Assembly (NCBI RefSeq): GCF_023008405.1
Contig: NZ_CP095376.1
Coordinates: 7,668,501 to 7,732,500, forward strand
Source: Amycolatopsis sp. FBCC-B4732
GTDB taxonomy: Bacteria > Actinomycetota > Actinomycetes > Mycobacteriales > Pseudonocardiaceae
Reading direction: 5' to 3'
DNA length: 64,000 nt
Shown here: positions 54,059-61,857 of the stretch, piece after piece
How positions within the stretch are numbered: the stretch's first letter is position 1
Layout of the letters: every line of letters starts with the position of its first letter
Position numbers and translations under genes: made by a program
The notes under the pieces: generated by a model
Told to the model about the DNA's origin: nothing
Database searches by the model: none
Seen by the model: only the letters and a program-made list of their open reading frames with translations

Positions 54059-54493
54059 CTACACGATCTCGGCGAGCTTCCCGAGCACGCCGTCGTAGAT
54101 CTTCTTCAGCCCACCCGGCGCGAAGGTCTTCTCGAAGAAGCCACCGACACCACCGGCACCGTCCCAGGTGGTCTCGATCTTCACGACGCTCTTCTCACCG
54201 GCCTCGGCGACCGTCCACGTGGTGACCATGCTCGAGTTCGCGTCGGTCTCGACCAGCGTGCCGGGCTTCGGCTCGCTGACCGTGGCCTTGACGTCGCGCA
54301 CCCGCTTGGACGTCGCCTGCAGCTTCCAGCCCGCCTTGGTCCCGGCGCCGACCCCGCCTTCGGTGACCTCGTAGTCGCGGTAGTGCTCGGTGAGCAGCTT
54401 CGGGCGCGTCTCGGCGTAGTCGGCGACGAGCGCGCGAACCTTGTCGGCCGGAGCGTCGATGGTGCGCTCCGCGGTGGCCGTGACCTTTCCCAT
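54059..54493 (-). CDS. SRPBCC family protein
   Basis: 144 aa START/Bet v 1 fold: VTATAERTIDAPADKVRALVADYAETRPKLL, YRDYEVTEGGVGAGTKAGWKLQATSKRVRDVKATVSEPKPGTLVETDANSSMVTTWTVAEAGEKSVVKIETTWDG and a C-terminal helix FFEKTFAPGGLKKIYDGVLGKL. Polyketide-cyclase-like ligand binder of unknown role. ATG at 54493 with AGGAG 7 bp upstream. No neighbour in the same operon. Confidence 0.86.
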   Translation of the reverse strand: MGKVTATAERTIDAPADKVRALVADYAETRPKLLTEHYRDYEVTEGGVGAGTKAGWKLQATSKRVRDVKATVSEPKPGTLVETDANSSMVTTWTVAEAGEKSVVKIETTWDGAGGVGGFFEKTFAPGGLKKIYDGVLGKLAEIV

Positions 54494-54580
54494 TTCACTC
54501 CTTCTGGCGAGCTTCGCGAACAGACTCCACGATCCCACCGTGCCGTGCACGTCCTGCGCGCGGTCTCACCCGACCGCGGA

Positions 54581-55426
54581 TCAGCCCTGGAAATCCGCGG
54601 CGTGGTCGGCCGCCCAGTCCGCGAAAGTCCGGGCCGGGCGGCCGAAGATCTTCTCCACCTCGGCCGTCGGCGGGAACTGCGGGCGCGCGAGGTGGGCGGC
54701 GTAGCGCGCCATCATCGCCGTCACGAACGGCTCCGGAAGGCCGCCCGCGACCATCCCCCGCGCGGCCGCCTCGGCCGGCACCTCGTGGAACCGCAACGGC
54801 CGGCCGAGCACCTCGCCGAGCACCCGCACCATCTCCGCGTGTGACAGCGATTCCGGCCCGGTCAGGTCGACGCGGCCGAGTACGTCATCGCCGACGAGCG
54901 CGCGGACCAGCACCGCGACCAGGTCCCGTTCGTGGAGCGGCGACTCCTCGAACCCGGCGTGCACGTACCGGACGTCGTCGCCGGCGCGGATCTGCCCGCC
55001 CCACGCGGTCAGCGCGTTGAGGGCGAACGAACTCGGCCGCAAGCTCACCCATTCGAGCCCGCTCGTCGCGGCAGCGTCGTCAGCCTCCTTGTTGCGGTCG
55101 CCGCGGAACCGGGACGGCTGCGCCGCGAGGTCATCGTCCACATTGGCCGCGGAGAGCGCGACCACCCGGCGGACGCCGGCCGCGCGGGCCAGCGCGACCA
55201 GGTCGTGCGCGGCAGCGCCGACGGCCCGCGGGTGGAGGAACAGCGCCGACGCACCCCGCAGCGCGTCCGCGAGGGTCTCCGGGCGCGAGGGATCGCCCTC
55301 GACCACCTCGACGTCGGACGGGAAGCCCGCCGTGCGCGGCGCGCGGGTGACGACCCGGGTACGGCCGCCCAGTTCGGCGGTGAGCGAGCGGCCGACCAGG
55401 CCGGTGGCGCCGGTGAGCACGATCAT
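54581..55426 (-). CDS. NmrA-like NAD(P)-binding protein
   Basis: 281 aa atypical SDR: N-terminal VLTGATGLVGRSLTAELGG, VVEGDPSRPETLADALRGASALFLHP, VVALSAANVDDD, EWVSLRPSSFALNALT, and DLTGPESLSHAEMVRVLGEVLGRPLRF. Lacks the YxxxK pair, so it may act as a redox sensor or reductase of the NmrA/QOR2 type. ATG at 55426. Divergent from the MarR gene with the IR at 55464-55484 between. Confidence 0.88.
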   Translation of the reverse strand: MIVLTGATGLVGRSLTAELGGRTRVVTRAPRTAGFPSDVEVVEGDPSRPETLADALRGASALFLHPRAVGAAAHDLVALARAAGVRRVVALSAANVDDDLAAQPSRFRGDRNKEADDAAATSGLEWVSLRPSSFALNALTAWGGQIRAGDDVRYVHAGFEESPLHERDLVAVLVRALVGDDVLGRVDLTGPESLSHAEMVRVLGEVLGRPLRFHEVPAEAAARGMVAGGLPEPFVTAMMARYAAHLARPQFPPTAEVEKIFGRPARTFADWAADHAADFQG

Positions 55427-55463
55427 GGCGAACCCCCGAGATAAGCTGATTCCTGAAGTCCAG

Positions 55464-55484
55464 ATGATAAGAGGAGCATATCAT
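55464..55484. promoter_or_regulatory. Candidate MarR operator between the NmrA-like and MarR genes
   Basis: ATGATA-N9-TATCAT, 21 bp, ending 1 base before the MarR ATG and 38 bp upstream of the NmrA-like start. It overlaps the MarR ribosome-binding site, suggesting autorepression. Confidence 0.55.
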
Positions 55485-55976
55485 ATGACTTCCGTATCAG
55501 ATGGTGGTGCGGGCGTCCGCCGACGCCGGTCCACCGTGGCGGTGAAGGAGTCGCTGCGCGAGCTGCGCAACCAGCTCTCCCTCCTGAACCACCAGGTCAG
55601 CGCCCACCTCGCGCTCAAGGACGTCGACCTGGACTGCCTCGAGCTGATCGCCCGGCACGGTCCGCTGAGCCCGAGCGCGCTGGCCCGCCGCGCCGGTCTG
55701 CACCCGGCGACCATGACCGGCATCCTCGACCGGCTCCAGAAGGGTGGCTGGATCGTCCGCGAGCGCGATCCGGAGGCCGCCGACCGGCGTTCGGTGGCGG
55801 TGCGTGCCGTCCGCGGCCGCAACGCGGAGCTGTTCCGGCTCTACGCGGGGATGAACACGGCGATGGACGAGCTCTGCGCCGGCTACAGCGAAGAAGAATT
55901 GGCGCTGATCGCCGGCTTCCTGCGGCGCACGACGTCAGCGGGCCATACCGCGACCGGCGAGCTGGCGAAGGACTGA
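55485..55976 (+). CDS. MarR family transcriptional regulator
   Basis: 163 aa winged-helix regulator: DCLELIARHGPLSPSALARRAGLHPATMTGILDRLQKGGWIVRERDPEAADRRSVAVRAV, with dimerisation helices at both ends (SLRELRNQLSLLNHQVSAHL; EEELALIAGFLRR). ATG at 55485 after GAGGAG. No Cys in the sensing region. Likely controls the divergent NmrA-like gene. Confidence 0.88.
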   Translation: MTSVSDGGAGVRRRRSTVAVKESLRELRNQLSLLNHQVSAHLALKDVDLDCLELIARHGPLSPSALARRAGLHPATMTGILDRLQKGGWIVRERDPEAADRRSVAVRAVRGRNAELFRLYAGMNTAMDELCAGYSEEELALIAGFLRRTTSAGHTATGELAKD

Positions 55977-56005
55977 CCAGCGCTTTTTGTGCTGTACTCA
56001 GGGAC

Positions 56006-56779
56006 ATGTGGCAGTCAGGCGACGCTTACGAGGCCTACATCGGACGCTGGAGCCGCAAGATCGCGGAGACGTTCGTCCGGCAGCTCGACGTCCCGGCGAG
56101 CCGGCGCTGGCTCGACGTCGGCTGCGGCACGGGCGCGTGTACGGCCGCGGTGCTGACGGCGGCGAACCCGGCGGAGGTCGTCGGCGCCGACCCGTCCGAG
56201 GGGTTCCTCGAGACCGCCCGCGCGAACGTGACCGACCCGCGGGCGTCGTTCACCCTGGCCGATGCCCAAGAGCTGCCGTTCCCCGATGACCGCTTCGACG
56301 TCGTGGTGTCGGGGCTGGTGCTGAACTTCGTCCCGGACCCGGCGCGTGCGGCGGCGGAGATCGCCCGGGTGAGCGCGCCGGGCGGGCTCGCCGCGGCGTA
56401 CCTGTGGGACCTCGCCGAGGGCATGGAACTGATCCGCCGCTTCTGGGAGGCGGCCGGCGAGCTCGACCCGGTCGCCGCCCTCGACGAAGGGCGCCGCTAC
56501 CCGCTGTGCCGCCCGGAACCCCTCGGCAGGCTGTGGACGGAAGCCGGCTTCACCGGGGTCTCCGTCGGGGAGATCAAGATCCCGACGGTGTTCCGCGACT
56601 TCGACGACTACTGGCAGCCGTTCCTCGGCGCGCAGGGCCCGGCCCCCGCGTACCTCGCGTCGCTGCCCGAGGCCCGCCGGGACCAGATCCGTGAACTCCT
56701 GCGCGGCCGCCTGCCCACGAACCCGGACGGCTCGATCCCCCTCTGGGCGAGCGCCTGGGTCGTGCGCGGAACCGCTTAG
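56006..56779 (+). CDS. Class I SAM-dependent methyltransferase
   Basis: 257 aa. SAM motif I WLDVGCGTGACTAAVL near residue 35, acidic loop VVGADPSE, motif II/III FTLADAQELPFPDDRFDVVVSGLVLNFVPDPARAAAEIARVSAPGGLAAAYLWD. UbiE/Methyltransf_11 type; substrate unknown. ATG at 56006, 30 bp behind the MarR gene. Its end overlaps the ABC substrate-binding gene end (convergent, 4 bp). Confidence 0.9.
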   Translation: MWQSGDAYEAYIGRWSRKIAETFVRQLDVPASRRWLDVGCGTGACTAAVLTAANPAEVVGADPSEGFLETARANVTDPRASFTLADAQELPFPDDRFDVVVSGLVLNFVPDPARAAAEIARVSAPGGLAAAYLWDLAEGMELIRRFWEAAGELDPVAALDEGRRYPLCRPEPLGRLWTEAGFTGVSVGEIKIPTVFRDFDDYWQPFLGAQGPAPAYLASLPEARRDQIRELLRGRLPTNPDGSIPLWASAWVVRGTA

Positions 56780-57699
56780 AGACCGGCCTGCGCCAGCCAG
56801 TCCTTCGCGACGTCTTCGGCCTTTTCCCCGTCGGAGTCGACGCGCTTGTTCAGGTCGCGCATGACGTCGGTCGTCAGCTTCGCGCTCACCGCGTTGACGG
56901 CGGTCGCGAAGTCGGCGCCGCGCTCGTCGAGCACCTTCTTGTTCACCGCCGGCACGACGTTCTCGGTCGGCACGATGTTCAGGTCGTCCTTGAGCACCGT
57001 GTAGTTCGAGTCGCCGGTCAGCGGGCTGACCGAGTCGACCGGGATGACCGTGACGGCCCCGGACTTGAGCTGCTCGACCCGCGGCCCGGCTTCCTGGATG
57101 GTCTGGAAGGTCGCGTTCGTCAGCTTGTAGGTCTCCTTGAAGCCGAGGAAGCACGGAAGCCGCTTCTCGCACTCCGGCGGGCCCGCCATGACGACCTTGT
57201 CGAGCTTCTTCAGGTCGCTGATGGACGCGATGCCCTTTTCCTTGGCCAGGTCCGACTTGACGATGTAGGTGTTCTTGTCCTCGGCGGGCGCGAAGTTCAG
57301 CAGCCCGACGCCGCTGGGCTCGAACAGCTTGGCCAGCTGGTCGTGCTCCTCCTGCGCGCTCTTGCCCGCCTCCTTGCCGAAGCCGGTGGTGATCGCCGCG
57401 CCCTGGTACTCCGGGACGAACTGCAGCTCACCGGACTTGAGCGACGGGTAGATCAGCTCCCGCGAGCCCAGGTTCAGCTTCTTCGTCACCGGGTAGCCCT
57501 TGGCCTCCAGCGCCTGGGCGTAGATCTCGGCGAGGATCTGGCTGTCGGTGAAGTTGAAGGACGCGACGACGATCGGCGCCCCGCCCTTGCTCTGCGCGGC
57601 GGGCTTGTCACCGCTGTCGCTGCCACCACCACAGGCGGCCAAGCCGAGCGTCGCCGCGACGGCCACCGCCACCACGGACGCGTTCCGGAACCAGCGCAC
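56776..57699 (-). CDS. Glycine betaine/choline-type ABC transporter substrate-binding lipoprotein
   Basis: 307 aa. Lipoprotein signal VRWFRNASVVAVAVAATLGLAAC (lipobox LAAC), then an OpuAC/OsmX fold: PIVVASFNFTDSQILAEIYAQALEAKGYPV, ELIYPSLKSGELQFVPEYQGAAIT, MAGPPECEKRLPCFLGFKETYKL, VVPAVNKKVLDERG. The osmoprotectant-binding segments are recognisable, so a quaternary amine ligand is likely. GTG at 57699 with GGGAG upstream. Divergent from the permease pair; the 139-bp gap holds the promoters. Confidence 0.9.
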   Translation of the reverse strand: MRWFRNASVVAVAVAATLGLAACGGGSDSGDKPAAQSKGGAPIVVASFNFTDSQILAEIYAQALEAKGYPVTKKLNLGSRELIYPSLKSGELQFVPEYQGAAITTGFGKEAGKSAQEEHDQLAKLFEPSGVGLLNFAPAEDKNTYIVKSDLAKEKGIASISDLKKLDKVVMAGPPECEKRLPCFLGFKETYKLTNATFQTIQEAGPRVEQLKSGAVTVIPVDSVSPLTGDSNYTVLKDDLNIVPTENVVPAVNKKVLDERGADFATAVNAVSAKLTTDVMRDLNKRVDSDGEKAEDVAKDWLAQAGL

Positions 57700-57838
57700 G
57701 AATCCCCACTCCCTCGTCACTCGAACAGACGAAAGGACCCTAGCGCCGCCCCCCGACAAGAATCCACATGTTGGGAGAAGAGCGTCCATTTTCCCAGCGT
57801 GCGGAATCCGAACGGCCCGATCGGGGTAAGGTCGCCGG

Positions 57839-58531
57839 GTGCACGTGAGCGCGGTGACGCCGCTGGCCGCCGACAGCGGGCCGCCGATCTTCCAGTGGAA
57901 GTGGGTGGACCGCAACGCCGACGACATCGTCCAGCGGCTGGTCGAACACATCTCCCTGACCGGTGTCGCCCTCGGCGCCGGGCTGGTCGTCTCGATCGCG
58001 CTGGCGCTGCTGTCGCTGCGTTTCCGCTGGTCCTACGGGGTCATCCTGAGCGCGGCGGGCGCGTTGTACGTGATCCCGAGCCTGGGCGCGTTCGCGGTGC
58101 TGGTGCCGTTCTTCGGGCTGTCGTTCGCCTCGGCGGTGATCCCGCTGGCGACGTACACGCTGCTGATCCTGGTCCGTAACATCGTCACCGGCGTCGACCA
58201 GGTGCCGAACGAAGTCCGCGAAGCCGCGATCGGCATGGGGTACACGCGCGGCAGGCTGCTGTGGCAGATCGAGCTGCCGCTCGCGCTGCCGGTGGTGATC
58301 GCCGGGCTGCGCGTCGCGGCGGTGACGACCATCGGCCTGGTCACGGTGACGTCGATGCTCGGCCTCGGCGGCCTGGGCTACTTCATCCGCCACGGCATCC
58401 AGACGGCGACGCCCAACCCGACGGAGATCATCGTCGGCGTCGGGCTGTCGGTGGTGCTGGCGGTGGTCGTGGACCTCCTGCTGTGGCTCAGCGAGCGGGT
58501 GCTGGCGCCCTGGACCCGGAAGGCGCGATGA
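57839..58531 (+). CDS. Betaine-type ABC transporter permease 1
   Basis: 230 aa, six helices, with the inner-membrane signature EAAIGMGYTRGRLLWQIELPLALPVVIAGLR (EAA loop that contacts the ATPase) and a preceding hydrophobic block ILSAAGALYVIPSLGAFAVLVPFFGL. OpuB/OpuC permease type. GTG at 57839 (a GTG two codons on is an alternative). Stop overlaps the second permease in ATGA. Confidence 0.9.
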   Translation: MHVSAVTPLAADSGPPIFQWKWVDRNADDIVQRLVEHISLTGVALGAGLVVSIALALLSLRFRWSYGVILSAAGALYVIPSLGAFAVLVPFFGLSFASAVIPLATYTLLILVRNIVTGVDQVPNEVREAAIGMGYTRGRLLWQIELPLALPVVIAGLRVAAVTTIGLVTVTSMLGLGGLGYFIRHGIQTATPNPTEIIVGVGLSVVLAVVVDLLLWLSERVLAPWTRKAR

Positions 58532-59235
58532 GCTTCTTCGACCAGCTGGACGCGTGGCTCGCGGATCCGAACCGCTGGAGCTGGACGGACAAGGCGGGCG
58601 TCCCGTACCGGACGGTGGAGCACCTCAGGTTTTCCCTGCTGGCACTGGTGATCGCGGCGGTGCTGACGATCCCGCTGGCGCTGTGGCTGGCCCACTACCG
58701 CCGCGGCGCGTTCCTGGCCAGCAGCGCGGTCAACATCGGGCGCGCGATCCCGAGCTTCGGGCTGATCATCCTGTTCTGGTTCCTGGCGAGCCGCTGGGAG
58801 CTGGACACGACGTTCTGGCCGCTCCTGCTCGCGCTGGTGGCCCTGGCGGCGCCCCCGCTGTTCACCAACACGTACGCGGGCGTGGTGTCCCTGGAGCAGG
58901 AGACGGTCGACGCCGCCCGCGGCACGGGCTACCGCGAATGGCAGATCATGCTGCGGCTGGAGCTCCCGCTGGCCTCCCCGGTGATCCTGGCGGGCGCCCG
59001 GGTCTCGTTCCTCCAGCTGATCGCGACGGTGGCGATCGGCGCGATCGTCAACGACGGCGGCGGCCTGGGCCGCTACATCGTCGACGGCTTCGCACTGGGG
59101 GCGCAGGGGTACGGCCAGATCTTCGCGGGCGGCCTGGCGGCGGTGCTCCTGGCTTTGCTGTGCGATGGGGCTTTCGCGCTGATCACGCGACTGGCGACGC
59201 CACGGGGGCTGGCACTGCAGAACGCCCGCCGCTAG
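58528..59235 (+). CDS. Betaine-type ABC transporter permease 2
   Basis: 235 aa, same family: EAA loop TVDAARGTGYREWQIMLRLELPLASPVILAGARVS, GRAIPSFGLIILFW and a last helix pair near 195-225. No ATP-binding gene lies beside the pair in this window; the ATPase must come from elsewhere or was lost. TAG stop uses the CTAG (59232-59235) next to the IS481 element. ATG at 58528. Confidence 0.9.
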   Translation: MSFFDQLDAWLADPNRWSWTDKAGVPYRTVEHLRFSLLALVIAAVLTIPLALWLAHYRRGAFLASSAVNIGRAIPSFGLIILFWFLASRWELDTTFWPLLLALVALAAPPLFTNTYAGVVSLEQETVDAARGTGYREWQIMLRLELPLASPVILAGARVSFLQLIATVAIGAIVNDGGGLGRYIVDGFALGAQGYGQIFAGGLAAVLLALLCDGAFALITRLATPRGLALQNARR

Positions 59236-59750
59236 CTGTGATGTCCAGGGAGGTTGGTCAGCCGGGTGACGGGCGGCTTGCCGCCGGTTGAGCTGTGGGG
59301 TCGGTGGTGATCGTAAAAGTGCAGCCAGCCCGGTAGCGCTGCTCGGCGTTGCTGCTCGCAGGGATAGAAGCGGGCGAAGGCCCATTCATCGGCCAGTGTC
59401 CGGCGGACCCGTTCGATCTTGCCGTTGGTCTGCGGCCGGTAGGGCCGCGTCCGTTTCGGGGTGATCCCCAGCTCGGTGCAGGTGTCACGCCAGGCGTGGG
59501 ACCAGGCCACTGCCCGGCGCACTACCGCGGTGGCGGTGGCTGCGGTTTCGGGGGTGGCGCGTTTGTTGCGCTCGCCTTGGGGCGTCCGACGAAGCGGTGC
59601 CCGCCGCCGTCGGGGATGTTGCCGAACTCGGTGACATCGACATGGATCAGCGATCCGGGATAGGCGTGTTCGTAGCGGCGCAGGGGTTCGCCGATGACCC
59701 GGTCGATGTGGGTGAGTCACAGGCGGGTGCGTGGGGTCAGGGTGGGACAC
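59232..59750 (-). pseudogene. IS481-type transposase remnant
   Basis: C-terminal half is intact: WRDTCTELGITPKRTRPYRPQTNGKIERV, ADEWAFARFYPCEQQRRAALPGWLHFYDHHRPHSS. Upstream, IDRVIGEPLRRYEHAYPG and HVDVTEFGNIPDGGGHRFVG lie in another frame with an in-frame TGA before them, and a stretch around the second catalytic Asp (expected before SHAWRDTC) is missing. N-terminal HTH lost. So at least two deletions, a stop and a frameshift: not functional. The stop codon itself lies in the CTAG duplication. Confidence 0.88.
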
Positions 59751-59875
59751 GAAGGCCTCCGGTAGGTGAAGCGGTTTCTAGACAGCTCCACTTCACATCC
59801 GGAGGCCTTCACCTGTCTGCACGACAGGCCCCACCAGGTCACCTCAACTCGGGACAACGTCCCTGGACATCACAG
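59236..59875 (-). mobile_element. Decayed IS481-family insertion sequence (640 bp)
   Basis: Terminal inverted repeats start CTGTGATGTCCAGGGA at both ends (59236-59251 and 59860-59875, complement) and continue as GTTG after one mismatch. They are flanked by CTAG at 59232-59235 and 59876-59879, the 4-bp target duplication typical for IS481. The body is only 640 bp against about 1 kb for intact members. The left end inside the element reads the C-terminal half of the transposase; the right part is the leader only. Confidence 0.9.
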
Positions 59876-60439
59876 CTAGAACACCCCGGCGAGGATCGAC
59901 ACCCCGAGCGCGACGAGCACCACGGGCAGCACGACGTGCCCCCACCGCGCGAGCACCCGGGCAACGGCGGGCCGGGTCGCGAGGAACCGCCCGGCCACGC
60001 ACCAGACGGCGAGGCCCACGAGGAAGACCACGACGTACCCGGCCGGCCCGGCGGCCCCGCTCGCGGCGAAGGCGGGAACGTAGACGCCGACGTTGTCGCC
60101 CCCGTTGGCGAAGCACACGAGCGCGATCCCGAGCACCCCGGCGGCCGACGCGGTTTCGCCGTCCTCGGTGCGCCACGCCCGCCAAGCCGCGCGAAGGCCG
60201 AGCAGGATCGGCAGGACTCCCAGCCACCGGACGAACCCGCCGGGCAGCAGCCCGGCCCCGAGCGCCCCCGCGACGGAGACGGCGAGGATCGCGGCGAAGC
60301 CGAGGAACTGCCCGGCGACGACCTCGGCTTCTCCGCGCCGCCCGGCGGCTTGCCCGAAGAAGACGGCCAGGAGCACGAGATCGTCGACGTTGGTGACGGC
60401 GAACATCCCGGCAGCTTGGCCGATCAGCCCGAGGGTCAC
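59876..60439 (-). CDS. CadD-like cadmium-resistance/LysE-superfamily transporter
   Basis: 187 aa, about six helices: GLIGQAAGMFAVTNVDDLVLLAVFFGQA (conserved N-D-D-L motif), VVAGQFLGFAAILAVSVAGALGAG, WLGVLPILLGLRAAWRAW, ALVCFANGGDNVGVYVPAFA and VVLPVVLVALGVSILAGVF. The Cad family exports Cd2+, but the fold is the LysE superfamily, whose members also export amino acids. GTG at 60439 overlaps the lyase-gene stop. Its TAG stop is in the CTAG beside the IS. Last gene of the ybaK-ocd-lyase operon. Confidence 0.82.
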   Translation of the reverse strand: MTLGLIGQAAGMFAVTNVDDLVLLAVFFGQAAGRRGEAEVVAGQFLGFAAILAVSVAGALGAGLLPGGFVRWLGVLPILLGLRAAWRAWRTEDGETASAAGVLGIALVCFANGGDNVGVYVPAFAASGAAGPAGYVVVFLVGLAVWCVAGRFLATRPAVARVLARWGHVVLPVVLVALGVSILAGVF

Positions 60440-61857
60440 CCCAGTGCGTCCGGCAGTGCCTCGATCAACCGCTGGACCTCCGCCCCCAGCGCGCGGTCCG
60501 CCTCGACCACCGGCACCACCGACCGCACCCACTCGTAAGCCTCGCGCAGCCCCGGCACCCCCTCGGCCGCCAGATACCGCGCCTGTGAAGCCGTGACCAG
60601 CTCGCAAGCCGTGATCGCGAACAGGTGCGCGGCCGCCGCCCGCAGTTGCTCCCCTGCCGCCCAAGCGAACGCCTGCACGTCCTCCTGGCCGGCCGACGTG
60701 TCCACCGATCCCAGCGTCGCCGGCGTCGCCAGCCGCCGCAGCGCGTGCAGCTCGCCCGCCGCCCGCTTGTGCAGCGGCACCAGCCCCGCCTGGGGGCCCG
60801 GGTCCCGCGTCAACTGCGCCGGCAACCCGCTGAACCGCTCGTCCAGCAACCGGTGCTGCCGCTGCACCGAAACCTCGCCCAGATGCACGAGAGCCGCCGT
60901 CACCGCGTCCATCCGCAGGCCCAGGTCCACCGCGTGGTAGCCCGTCCCCGGGAGGAAAACGCCACCGACGAACGACGGGGAGTCGCCCGGCATCGTCGCC
61001 CACCGCTGGAAAGCCGACTCCAGCTCCGCGTTGACGCGCGAAGCGTGCGCCAGTGCCCGCGGCGCGACCCGCACCGAAAGCGGTGCCTGCACGACGCCCG
61101 CTCGTACGGGACCCGGGCCCGCCAGACCGCCCAGCGAAGACAACACCGACCGCAGGTGGTCGTCGCCGCCCGCCATGGCCGGGGAAAACACCTCCCGCGG
61201 GGCACCGAGGACGTCGATCGCCATCGCTTCGGTCAGCGTCTGCAGGCGGATGAGCTGCCGCGCGTCGGCCCAGCCGCGCTGCGCGTGCACCACCGCCAGC
61301 GGAGAACCCTGAAGCAGCGAAGCACCTTCCTTCGGCCCCAGCACGTACGGCGTGGCACCCCGCGAAGCGAGCGCCGTGGCCGCCGGGACTTCGACGCCGT
61401 CCTCGAGGACCGTGCCGATGCCGAGGAACGTCTGGAACGCGTGCGCCAGCGGGATGATCTCGCCCGAACTGCCGAGCCCGGACCGCGGGACGGCGGGCGT
61501 GAACCCGTCGTTGAGCCGGTCCACCAGGAACTGCACCAGCTCCGCGCTCACCCCCGACCAGGGCTGCAGGAAGTCCCGCAACCGCACGACGAGCAGCGCG
61601 CGCACGTCGGCCGGCGGCAGCCACGGCGGGCCGCCGACCGCGCGGCCGATCAGCAGGTTGCGCTGGTGCTCGGCCTGCTGCCGCGCGTCGAGCGCGACCC
61701 CCGCCAGGCGGCCCATCCCGGTGTTCACGCCGTAGACCGGGACGTCGCCCTCAAGCGCCGTCAAGACCTCTTCCCGGCGCCGTCGCAGCTCCTCTACCAG
61801 CGGTTTGTCCAGAACCAACCGTTCACCGTCGGCGAAACCGCTGTCGGTGACGATCAT
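60436..61857 (-). CDS. MIO-type ammonia-lyase/aminomutase-like protein (HAL/PAL family)
   Basis: 473 aa, shorter than histidase (about 505). Fold signatures: VYGVNTGMG with the catalytic Tyr at residue 42, GSSGEIIPLAHAFQ with the MIO triad at 130-132, DDHLRSVLSSLGG, ATMPGDSPSFVGG, VQRQHRLLDERFSGLPAQL, GLVPLHKRAAGELHAL and SAGQEDVQAFAW. The triad is Ser-Ser-Gly rather than Ala-Ser-Gly, and the His of LSHAAG-type histidases is replaced (LLIGRAVGGPPW). So it is not a simple HutH. Product or substrate unknown. ATG overlaps the OCD stop. Confidence 0.86.
   Translation of the reverse strand: MIVTDSGFADGERLVLDKPLVEELRRRREEVLTALEGDVPVYGVNTGMGRLAGVALDARQQAEHQRNLLIGRAVGGPPWLPPADVRALLVVRLRDFLQPWSGVSAELVQFLVDRLNDGFTPAVPRSGLGSSGEIIPLAHAFQTFLGIGTVLEDGVEVPAATALASRGATPYVLGPKEGASLLQGSPLAVVHAQRGWADARQLIRLQTLTEAMAIDVLGAPREVFSPAMAGGDDHLRSVLSSLGGLAGPGPVRAGVVQAPLSVRVAPRALAHASRVNAELESAFQRWATMPGDSPSFVGGVFLPGTGYHAVDLGLRMDAVTAALVHLGEVSVQRQHRLLDERFSGLPAQLTRDPGPQAGLVPLHKRAAGELHALRRLATPATLGSVDTSAGQEDVQAFAWAAGEQLRAAAAHLFAITACELVTASQARYLAAEGVPGLREAYEWVRSVVPVVEADRALGAEVQRLIEALPDALG

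Noticed and set aside
60436..61857. Histidine ammonia-lyase (hutH)
   Set aside because: MIO triad and the histidase-specific His are changed, length is short, and no hut genes are nearby; kept as family-level call.
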